The notes beneath the pieces were generated by a model, which was not told the DNA's origin, did no database searches, and saw only the letters and a program-made list of their open reading frames with translations. 5,318 nucleotides of DNA from positions 1 to 5,318 of the forward strand of contig JAGQWW010000214.1 of NCBI GenBank assembly GCA_020436955.1, read 5' to 3'. Below, piece by piece: positions 1-5,243 of this stretch. Made by a program: the position numbers and the translations under genes. Every line of letters starts with the position of its first letter. Position 1 is the first letter of the stretch. This stretch comes from Saprospiraceae bacterium. Its GTDB lineage: Bacteria; Bacteroidota; Bacteroidia; Chitinophagales; Saprospiraceae.

Positions 1-1
1 C

Positions 2-502
2 CTTATTCTAGTCCCTAAATTGGTGTTTTCTGAAATCATGAGGGATATTGATTTATTCGTCGGGGTAAGCAGTGTTGGAAATGATCCTGAATGGATGGAC
101 AAGAACGGGGAAAGGCAATCCTACAGAGATTATTGGCAGTCCTATTCGTTTGGTGACCTAAATGAGATTGCAAAAACACGGAAAGAAATTTTAATTGGAC
201 TACTTCCTCGACTTACCAAGATAAGGGACAAGGCAACCATAGAAGGGAAATTTATGATTATCAAAGGACAGTTACGTACTTACAAGATTCACATTGGAAG
301 TGGGAATATTTTAATGGAACCCAATAATCAATATTTATGTATTGTGCCTGCAAGATCCTCGAATGATACACTTAAAACACAATTTATACCCTTTGAGGGT
401 GATCGGGGGTTATCAATTGTCTTGAGCAAAGCATTTTTGCTGGCAGAAGACGATAAAATAACCGATGGTACTATAACCAGCCAAATTAATATTGGCCGAT
501 AA
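2..502 (+). CDS. DUF4132-family protein, C-terminal domain (5' truncated by window edge)
   Basis: The frame is open from nucleotide 2 with no stop before the edge, so this is the last 166 codons of a longer gene; the TTG at 20 and ATG at 38 are internal codons, not starts. The visible part matches my recollection of the conserved C-terminal domain (DUF7737 type) of DUF4132 proteins, which include E. coli MolR/YehI-like proteins and some WGR-domain proteins. Diagnostic stretches are RDIDLFVGVSSVGNDPEW (nt 41-94), a block reading LRTYKIHIGSGNILMEP then NQYLCIVP (nt 272-352), and FEGDRGLSIVLSKAFLLA (nt 392-445). The biochemical function of the family is not established and the old molybdate-regulation link is weak. 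No signal peptide or membrane segment is seen here. The gene ends with TAA at 500-502 and a hairpin follows 11 nt later. Family assignment is fairly sure; function is unknown. Confidence 0.82.
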   Translation, partial: LILVPKLVFSEIMRDIDLFVGVSSVGNDPEWMDKNGERQSYRDYWQSYSFGDLNEIAKTRKEILIGLLPRLTKIRDKATIEGKFMIIKGQLRTYKIHIGSGNILMEPNNQYLCIVPARSSNDTLKTQFIPFEGDRGLSIVLSKAFLLAEDDKITDGTITSQINIGR

Positions 503-513
503 ATGCTCATGAT

Positions 514-560
514 ATTAGCCCTACCTTTTCATAAAAACCTATTTAAAAGGCAGGGCTAAT
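514..560 (+). terminator. Hairpin after the DUF4132-family gene, probable terminator
   Basis: The arm attagccct (514-522) pairs perfectly with agggctaat (552-560). After one A/C mismatch (523/551) the stem continues with cctttt (524-529) against aaaagg (545-550), leaving a 15-nt loop. That gives 15 pairs in a 16-position stem starting 11 nt after the stop codon. The downstream sequence (tcaaaccttt) is not a good U tract, so it could be a weak terminator or an mRNA 3'-end stabilising stem. Confidence 0.6.
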
Positions 561-689
561 TCAAACCTTTGAAATGAAATTTTCATTCCTTCCAATTTAA
601 CATTTTGAGGTACCATTGGTTATTTAATTGATTTATGATTATAAAAAAAATCCTTACTTAAATCTCCTGCTAGCTGCACACACTCCCTT

Positions 690-1514
690 ATGAATCCACC
701 GGTTAAAATATTCAGGTTTGGTGTAGAAGATGCTGCAAAGGTGGCTTCCTCCAGCAATGAGCCTCATATCCATGATTTTGAGGAAATCCTGATTGGGATG
801 GAAGGTGCGATTGAACATTTTATTGATTTTGAAGCTACCACTTTAAATGCGCCCTATGTGTGCTTTGTAACCAAGGGTAAGGTTCACAGGGTAAAACCAA
901 TTATCAAGGATGGGAAATGTGATGTTTGGGTCATTCGTTTTAACAGCGAATTTCTTTCTGAAGTTATTTTCCACTTATATACATCCTTCCATAACGAAGC
1001 AAATCTGCCCTGGCCCATTGAGAAAAAAACCGGTCGAATCCCTGCATTGACGGAAATGATGTACCAGGAGCTCAATCAAAACAATCCCAACTTTTCCCTC
1101 ATTGGCCATTTATTAAATGCGGTCATTTCAATGGTCATGGTAGAGAAAAAAAGCCAATCAGAGGAGGTAAATCTTTCCACCCAAAATGAAACCTTCATCA
1201 ATTTTTTAGACATTCTGGAAGAAAATTACAAAAGACCCGTTGGTGTCAACTTTTATGCGGAAAAGCTATTCATGAGTAGCCGCAACCTTAACCTCATTTG
1301 TCAAAACGTGCTGCATCAAAGCGTGTCTGAAATTATTGAGACCAGGAAATTGATCGAAGCAAAAAATCTTCTTTCCACCACCAACCTGAGTATTGCTGAA
1401 ATAGGTTTTGAACTCGGCTACAAGGAGAAAGCCTATTTTTCAAATGTCTTCAAAAAGAAAGCCGGACAAACTCCTACCGAATTCCGGAATGAAATGAAAA
1501 AACTGCTCGGCTAA
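690..1514 (+). CDS. AraC-family transcriptional regulator with N-terminal cupin-like domain
   Basis: This 274-residue protein is a typical length for AraC/XylS regulators that sense a small ligand with the N-terminal domain and bind DNA with the C-terminal one. Residues 20-70 look like the AraC-type cupin, with HIHDFEEILIGMEG (26-39) at its start and VTKGKVHRVKP (60-70) at its end. A helical linker follows (115-155). Residues 165-272 are the double helix-turn-helix domain. The first HTH is around 186-207 (FYAEKLFMSSRNLNLICQ). The second is around 234-257, with the family signature IAEIGFELGYKEKAYFSNVF then KKKAGQTPTEFR (255-266). The ATG at 690 is the first plausible start and places the cupin normally. 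The 187-nt upstream gap holds the hairpin at 514-560 and AT-rich DNA but no convincing promoter. The ligand and targets are unknown; the downstream SDR gene is the obvious candidate target by position, which is inference. Confidence 0.93.
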   Translation: MNPPVKIFRFGVEDAAKVASSSNEPHIHDFEEILIGMEGAIEHFIDFEATTLNAPYVCFVTKGKVHRVKPIIKDGKCDVWVIRFNSEFLSEVIFHLYTSFHNEANLPWPIEKKTGRIPALTEMMYQELNQNNPNFSLIGHLLNAVISMVMVEKKSQSEEVNLSTQNETFINFLDILEENYKRPVGVNFYAEKLFMSSRNLNLICQNVLHQSVSEIIETRKLIEAKNLLSTTNLSIAEIGFELGYKEKAYFSNVFKKKAGQTPTEFRNEMKKLLG

Positions 1515-1550
1515 AACAAGATACTCACCTTGTAATTTATTTTCCATCAA

Positions 1551-1657
1551 GTGACGAATGACGAAATACGAGTGACGAATATTTCCCCAACGCAAACCAA
1601 ACACCGAAAACCGAACACCGAAAACCGAGGACCGAGCAACGAGCACCGAATTTCCGA
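1551..1657. repeat. Degenerate 7-nt-period repeat array (array A, CGA core)
   Basis: CGA trinucleotides begin at 1555, 1562, 1569 and 1576, then at 1605, 1612, 1619, 1626, 1633, 1640 and 1647, all spaced exactly 7 nt within each block; a last one at 1655 is offset by 1. The middle section (1580-1601) is degenerate and shifts the phase by 1 nt. Units of the first block read like gtgacga, atgacga and aatacga; units of the second read like acaccga, aaaccga and ggaccga. The array lies between the AraC gene (stop at 1512-1514) and the SDR gene. The rest of the 1515-1752 gap holds a weak 5-bp stem (1516-1520 with 1529-1533) and about 95 nt of AT-rich leader before the SDR start. Similar tracts are, as I recall, scattered in Bacteroidota intergenic DNA; no function is established. 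Confidence 0.85.
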
Positions 1658-1752
1658 AAATTACAACCCTTGTTCTGAATACTATTACCGCTTCCCTCTC
1701 TAAAGGACTGAACTTTGGGGTCAATATTATTACTTATAAAACATTACAGATC

Positions 1753-2535
1753 ATGAAAAACAAAGTTATAATTATCACCGGAGCAGGTATGGGATTGGGA
1801 TTGGCGACAGCTGAATTACTAGCGGAACAAGGTGCTAAACTATCATTGGTTGATTACAATGCCGAAGCACTTAGCCAGGCAAAAGAAACATTGGAAAATG
1901 CAAACCCGGGCGTTGAAATCCTTACGATAACAGCAGATGTATCTGATGAAAAAGCAGTGAAAGGGTATGTGGACCAAACATTGGAAAAGTTTGGGCGCAT
2001 CGATGGATTTTACAACAATGCCGGTATTGAAGGAAGACAGGCACCAATGACCGACTATGATGTCAACATTTTTAAAAAGGTGATCGACATTAATCTAATG
2101 GGGGTTTATTACGGTATGCGTTACGTTATTCCAGCTATGCAAAAGCAGAACTATGGCCGTATTGTAAACGTGGCTTCAGTAGGTGGTATTCGTGGCGTTT
2201 TGAACCAAACACCTTATGTAGCAAGTAAACACGCCGTATCCGGGATGACCAAAAATGCTGCTTTGGAGTATGGTAGAGATGGTATCCTGACCAACGCTAT
2301 TGCACCGGGAGCCATCCTTACACCGATGGTAGCAGAAGCATTCAAACAGGTGAATCCTTCAGATCCTAAAGCAGCCGAGACGGAATATGCGCAGCGTAAT
2401 CCTACCAAACGATTGGGACAACCTAAGGAGGTAGCAACTGTGGTTGCATTTTTGTTGAGTGAAGAAAACGGATATGTCAATGGACAAACCATTGCAATTG
2501 ACGGTGGGGAATCCAACATTTATGGAAATTCTTAA
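1753..2535 (+). CDS. Classical short-chain dehydrogenase/reductase, levodione-reductase-like
   Basis: This complete 260-residue protein has the usual classical SDR length and every expected motif. The cofactor glycine motif is TGAGMGLG (9-16). An acidic residue, D34, follows beta-2 and favours NAD(H) over NADP(H). ADV (61-63) contacts adenine and NNAG is at 88-91. The catalytic tetrad is N114, S142, Y155 and K159 (YVASK at 155-159). APGAILTP (184-191) follows the active site, and the end carries VNGQTIAIDGG (242-252). The combination NNAGIEG, ASVGGIRG, AIAPGAI.TPMV and NPTKR recalls levodione reductase and related cyclic alcohol/ketone dehydrogenases, from memory rather than a search. It is cytosolic, with no signal peptide. 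The ATG at 1753 puts the Rossmann fold at the correct distance. A regulator gene lies upstream and a strong hairpin closes the gene. The substrate is not determinable; a sugar or steroid-like substrate remains possible. Confidence 0.95.
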   Translation: MKNKVIIITGAGMGLGLATAELLAEQGAKLSLVDYNAEALSQAKETLENANPGVEILTITADVSDEKAVKGYVDQTLEKFGRIDGFYNNAGIEGRQAPMTDYDVNIFKKVIDINLMGVYYGMRYVIPAMQKQNYGRIVNVASVGGIRGVLNQTPYVASKHAVSGMTKNAALEYGRDGILTNAIAPGAILTPMVAEAFKQVNPSDPKAAETEYAQRNPTKRLGQPKEVATVVAFLLSEENGYVNGQTIAIDGGESNIYGNS

Positions 2536-2541
2536 GCTTTA

Positions 2542-2578
2542 AAGACCTATCCGTGTTTTCCAGGCACGGATAGGTTTT
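2542..2578 (+). terminator. Strong intrinsic terminator after the SDR gene
   Basis: The arm cctatccgtg (2546-2555) pairs perfectly with cacggatagg (2565-2574) around a 9-nt loop. The stem extends outward through A-T and G-T pairs (2542-2545 with 2575-2578), so a short T run (2575-2578) directly follows the GC-rich stem. It starts 6 nt after the SDR stop codon. It separates the SDR transcript from the dioxygenase gene unless read-through occurs. Confidence 0.85.
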
Positions 2579-2606
2579 CAAAAGAGCATTTTCAAAGTAT
2601 CTTTCA
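2575..2606 (+). promoter_or_regulatory. Possible Bacteroidota-type promoter for the dioxygenase gene
   Basis: TATCTTTC (2599-2606) differs by one base from the Bacteroidota -7 consensus TAnnTTTG. A TTTT (2575-2578, consensus TTTG) lies 20 nt upstream, within the usual spacing. Transcription would start near 2611 and give a leader of about 35 nt. The strong hairpin just upstream makes an independent promoter here likely, but the match is imperfect and AT-rich DNA gives such hits by chance. Confidence 0.3.
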
Positions 2607-2644
2607 ACTCTAAAAGCTAATATCACCTAAAGCTAGTAGTCATC

Positions 2645-3529
2645 ATGAACAGAAAAACATTTTTAAAATCACTGGCAATTTTGCCACTAACAGCGGCAGC
2701 GATGAAATTGAATGAATTAAATAAAATGACGGAGTCCTTTGGTGGCTCTGATAAGATGCCGGTTTTGTTCCTGGGACATGGAAGCCCTATGAATGCGATT
2801 GAGGAGAATGAATTTGTGGCAGGCTTTAGAAAAGTAGGTCGAGAAATTGAAAAACCAAGAGCGATTTTGGTCATCTCAGCACATTGGGAGACCAAAGGTA
2901 CCTTTGTAACAGCCATGCAACATCCAAGGACCATCCACGATTTCGGCGGGTTTCCACAGGCACTTTTTGATGTGCAATATCCAGCACCAGGTAGCCCTGA
3001 GCTGGCCAATGAAACCAAAGCATTGATAAAAAAGACGGATGTTGGATTGGACGATAAATGGGGGCTCGATCACGGAGCCTGGAGCGTCATCAAACATATG
3101 TATCCGAATGCAGATGTACCAGTCATTCAGATGAGTATCGATTATAGCAAACCACCACAATATCATTATGAATTGGCAAAGGAGTTGGCTGCTTTGCGCA
3201 AAAAAGGTGTTTTGATCGTTGGTAGCGGTAATATGGTGCACAACCTTCGAAAGGTAGCCTGGAACAAGTTAAACGAAGTGGATTATGCGTACGAATGGGC
3301 GACTGAAGCAAGCGAAAAGATGAAAAGCTACATTATAGATGGCAACCACCAACCATTGATACAATACAATGCACAAGGGACCGCCTTTAATCTGGCCATT
3401 CCAACTCCGGAACATTATCTTCCAATGTTGTATGCGTTGGCACTAAAAGATGGAAAGGACGAGGTTCAAATCTTTAACGACAAAGCAGTGGCCGGCTCTT
3501 TGACGATGACTTCATTGAAAATTGCGTAG
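2645..3529 (+). CDS. ygiD: YgiD/DODA-type extradiol ring-cleavage dioxygenase
   Basis: This 294-residue protein belongs to the class III (LigB-like) extradiol dioxygenases related to E. coli YgiD and plant DODA, which open the ring of DOPA-like catechols using a metal held by histidines. Visible key regions are LGHGSPMNAI (43-52, H45), VISAHWETKG (76-85, H80), DFGGFPQALFDVQYPAPG (99-116), LDHGAWSV (141-148, H143, likely catalytic), GSGNMVHNL (193-201, H199) and PTPEHYLP (253-260, H257). H45, H80 and H257 match the metal ligands of YgiD as I recall them. The core from about residue 38 is full length. Ahead of it is an N-terminus NRKTFLKSL (2-10) followed by a short hydrophobic AILPLTAAAM; this resembles a twin-arginine signal with RK instead of RR. 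The ATG at 2645 is chosen because it includes this conserved-looking leader; M28 or M38 are alternatives that would give a cytosolic enzyme. The physiological substrate is unknown. Confidence 0.92.
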   Translation: MNRKTFLKSLAILPLTAAAMKLNELNKMTESFGGSDKMPVLFLGHGSPMNAIEENEFVAGFRKVGREIEKPRAILVISAHWETKGTFVTAMQHPRTIHDFGGFPQALFDVQYPAPGSPELANETKALIKKTDVGLDDKWGLDHGAWSVIKHMYPNADVPVIQMSIDYSKPPQYHYELAKELAALRKKGVLIVGSGNMVHNLRKVAWNKLNEVDYAYEWATEASEKMKSYIIDGNHQPLIQYNAQGTAFNLAIPTPEHYLPMLYALALKDGKDEVQIFNDKAVAGSLTMTSLKIA

Positions 3530-3576
3530 GAATTCTCTTTTGCTTTTAAAAAATCGATTACCTTTTGACCCGAAAA

Positions 3577-3607
3577 AAATCAATTGCTGTAGAGGCAGCA
3601 TTGATTT
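3577..3607. terminator. Bulged hairpin after ygiD, possible (bidirectional) terminator
   Basis: The inner arm tgctg (3585-3589) pairs with cagca (3596-3600) around the 6-nt loop tagagg. After a one-base bulge (T3584), aaatcaa (3577-3583) pairs with ttgattt (3601-3607), giving 12 pairs. It starts 47 nt after the ygiD stop. A run of seven A (3573-3579) overlaps the left arm and would be a U tract for minus-strand transcripts, while the + side has only a weak T run. Its location argues that this stretch is untranslated, which affects the start of the next gene. Confidence 0.5.
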
Positions 3608-3675
3608 ATCCTTACAAAGGGAAAGAGCAAAAGTCTGAAGATTTTTTAAAAGTAAAAGAGATAAGTAACCCTACT

Positions 3676-3927
3676 ATGACAGCAGAACAATTTAAGGATT
3701 TAAGTGATGACCAATTGTTGGAAGAGGCAAAAAAGATGAAACAGGCTCAAATCATCCATGCCGTGTTAATAGGACTAATGATTGGTGTTGCTTTGTACAG
3801 CATTTTTAAAAATGGATTTGGATTTTTTGTTTTTCTGATACTCTATTTTACTTTCAAGGTTTTACATAAACCGCAAAGGAATAAGGCATTGAAAGAAGTT
3901 TTGGACGAGCGTGGTATACAGTATTAA
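3676..3927 (+). CDS. Small hypothetical protein with two membrane segments
   Basis: From the ATG at 3676 this encodes 83 residues. The N-terminus is acidic and helical (MTAEQFKDLSDDQLLEEAKK). Two hydrophobic segments follow, about residues 25-44 (QIIHAVLIGLMIGVALYSIF) and 48-64 (FGFFVFLILYFTFKVLH), joined by a tight KNG turn. A charged tail follows (RNKALKEVLDERG). This looks like a helical hairpin inner-membrane protein with both ends probably cytosolic. Similar small proteins starting with MTAEEF/LSD-type sequence occur in Bacteroidota, from memory, with no known function. The frame extends upstream to a TTG at 3565 (120 residues), but that extension contains the hairpin at 3577-3607 and low-quality sequence, so I prefer the ATG. 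It lies 48 nt before the amine oxidase with no hairpin between, so co-transcription is plausible. Confidence 0.75.
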   Translation: MTAEQFKDLSDDQLLEEAKKMKQAQIIHAVLIGLMIGVALYSIFKNGFGFFVFLILYFTFKVLHKPQRNKALKEVLDERGIQY

Positions 3928-3975
3928 AACCGCAAGAATGCCGAACTCCTTTTCCAATTTTATCAGAAAAGAAAA

Positions 3976-5061
3976 ATGAACCATCCCCAACGCATTTATA
4001 TCCTGGGCGCAGGTCTGAGTGGTCTTACCCTCGCCTATTTATTAGCTAAAAAGGACCTACAAGCCACCATTCTGGAAGCCTCACCAAGGATAGGTGGAAG
4101 GATACAAACCATCCAGGGACCAAACGGGACTCCTTTAGAATTGGGTGCCACCTGGTTTTCAGATATGCATCCCAATCTGATTGCCTTGTTGAATGAATTA
4201 GGATTGAAAAAATTCCCACAATTTTCGAAAGGCAAATCGTTATTCCAAACCAAATCATTCGAACCACCACAAGAATTTCATGTACCTGAAGCTCAGCAAC
4301 CTTCCTATCGGATTGAAGGGGGAACCCAAAGACTAACTGATACGCTGGCCAGTAAGGTAGGACATGAAAACATCCTAACCAATTGCAAGGTAACCGCCAT
4401 CACTGATACAGGCGATGAACTTCAAATTTCATCAGCAAACGGTGCCTCATTTCAAGCCGATAAGGTGATTGTATGCATGCCGCCCCAATTAGCCGGTCAT
4501 ACAATCCAATACACTCCTACCCTACCCGATAACCTAACCAATTTGTTACCCAACGTACAGACCTGGATGGCTGGTAGTATTAAGTTCATATTGGAATACA
4601 AATATCCGTTTTGGCGTGAAAAAGGGTATTCAGGCATGTTGTATAGCCATGCAGGCATTGTAACAGAAATGTATGACCACACAGATTATTGGGAAACCCA
4701 TTTCGCATTAGCCGGATTTCTTAATGGCGGGGCTGCTGCATACACAAAAGAAGTGCGAAAAGAATTTGTTATAGCCCAACTGGCAGAGATGCTTGACCCA
4801 GAAGTCTCTCAGCATATTTGGTATGAAGACAAAGTTTGGAATGATGACCATATCATCAGTGGCCACCAGCGAATCGTCAGACCCCATCAAAACAACGGTC
4901 ATCCCTTATTGCAGAATGCCTATATGAATGGGAAATTGCATTTTTCAGCAACAGAATCATCAACTCAATTTCCCGGCTATATGGAAGGAGCGGTGATTTC
5001 GGCGATGGAGGTGGTAAGGAAGATTGGGGATTGGGGATCGGAGATTGGGGATCGGAGATGA
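3976..5061 (+). CDS. Compact flavin-containing amine oxidase (MAO-like FAD oxidoreductase)
   Basis: This 361-residue protein is a flavin monoamine-oxidase family enzyme, which oxidises amines (or related C-N or C-C bonds) using FAD. The N-terminal dinucleotide fold reads YILGAGLSGLTLAYLL (8-23) with GAGLSG at 11-16. E34 (LEAS) should bind the adenosine ribose, and RIGGRIQT (38-45) is the family GGR signature. LGATWF (56-61) and EGGTQRLTDTLA (114-125) follow. VIVCMPP (164-170) ends the first FAD region. SIKFILEYKYPFWR (201-214) carries K203, equivalent to the flavin-facing lysine of MAO. The C-terminal FAD motif is LHFSATESS (321-329) plus GYMEGAVISA (334-343). No cysteine is at the covalent flavin site, so FAD is probably non-covalent. 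At 361 residues it is short for the family (usually about 430-500). The last 13 residues (349-361) are encoded by a 7-nt repeat array and look foreign to the fold. The leader is A-rich (gaaaagaaaATG). Substrate unknown. Confidence 0.9.
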   Translation: MNHPQRIYILGAGLSGLTLAYLLAKKDLQATILEASPRIGGRIQTIQGPNGTPLELGATWFSDMHPNLIALLNELGLKKFPQFSKGKSLFQTKSFEPPQEFHVPEAQQPSYRIEGGTQRLTDTLASKVGHENILTNCKVTAITDTGDELQISSANGASFQADKVIVCMPPQLAGHTIQYTPTLPDNLTNLLPNVQTWMAGSIKFILEYKYPFWREKGYSGMLYSHAGIVTEMYDHTDYWETHFALAGFLNGGAAAYTKEVRKEFVIAQLAEMLDPEVSQHIWYEDKVWNDDHIISGHQRIVRPHQNNGHPLLQNAYMNGKLHFSATESSTQFPGYMEGAVISAMEVVRKIGDWGSEIGDRR

Positions 5062-5116
5062 AGGATGGAAGATGAAGGATGAAGGATATTTACGAATTAC
5101 GGTTTAAGATGTACGA
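5022..5116. repeat. Degenerate 7-nt-period repeat array (array B, GAT then ACG core)
   Basis: GAT begins at 5022, 5029, 5036, 5043, 5050, 5057, 5064, 5071, 5078 and 5085, ten times at exactly 7-nt spacing. The same phase continues with ACG at 5092, 5099 and 5113 and AAG at 5106. Units read like gattggg, gatcgga and gatgaag. The array begins inside the amine oxidase frame, contains its TGA stop (5059-5061) and continues beyond it. No hairpin terminator is visible between the stop and the right edge. Beyond 5116 the period fades until array C. Confidence 0.88.
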
Positions 5117-5146
5117 AAAGTTAGGGTTTGGTAATGTTAAGCATTT

Positions 5147-5243
5147 CAAATCTCATATATCATATTCCATATCTCATATTTCATATATGAAATATGATTA
5201 ATCCAAAATCCCAATAATCCTTAAAATCAAATCCAATAATCCC
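5147..5243. repeat. Degenerate 7-nt-period repeat array (array C, CAT core, then AATCC units)
   Basis: CAT begins at 5154, 5161, 5168, 5175 and 5182, exactly 7 nt apart, with a degenerate first unit (CAA) at 5147. After the palindrome at 5174-5197 come AATCC units at 5200, 5207, 5216, 5230 and 5238, with spacing of 7 to 14 nt, so the period is blurred there. The tract is AT-rich. It is out of phase by one base with array B. The remaining DNA to the right edge (5244-5318) shows no supported gene or site on the + strand; a minus-strand frame entering from the right edge is open to a TGA at 5183-5181 and is treated as unresolved. Confidence 0.75.
5174..5197. repeat. Perfect 24-bp AT-rich palindrome
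   Basis: The arm tcatatttcata (5174-5185) is the exact reverse complement of tatgaaatatga (5186-5197), with no spacer. It lies inside array C, at the point where the CAT units give way to units with ATG/GAT, so it may be an inverted join of array units rather than a protein-binding site. With no loop it could form a cruciform or a hairpin with a minimal loop. Confidence 0.8.

Noticed and set aside
20..22. TTG as a start codon for the first gene
   Set aside because: The frame is open to the left edge and the family domain extends upstream, so this is an internal codon of a truncated gene.
564..571. AACCTTTG as a -7 promoter element for the AraC gene
   Set aside because: Imperfect, directly next to the preceding hairpin, with a poor upstream element (ttta at 542-545) and about 120 nt from the start codon.
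1516..1533. Small hairpin acaag/cttgt after the AraC gene as a terminator
   Set aside because: Only 5 pairs with low GC and an 8-nt loop; expected by chance.
1551..1657. CRISPR array
   Set aside because: Units are only 7 nt with no 20-40 nt spacers, no conserved long repeat and no cas genes nearby. The same holds for arrays B and C.
1710..1717. GAACTTTG as a -7 promoter element for the SDR gene
   Set aside because: One base off TAnnTTTG, but no TTTG-like element lies at the required distance upstream; not enough to call.
1440..1724. Minus-strand frame of 94 codons across the AraC 3' end and array A
   Set aside because: Its sequence (SVFGVRFSVFG, RHSYFVIRHL) is simply array A translated, with a 7-residue repeat, and its ends overlap the AraC gene. 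It has no protein family character.
2876..3241. Minus-strand frames over ygiD, and similar ones over the SDR and amine oxidase genes
   Set aside because: They lie wholly opposite well-supported genes and have no recognisable domain; they are shadows of the coding strand.
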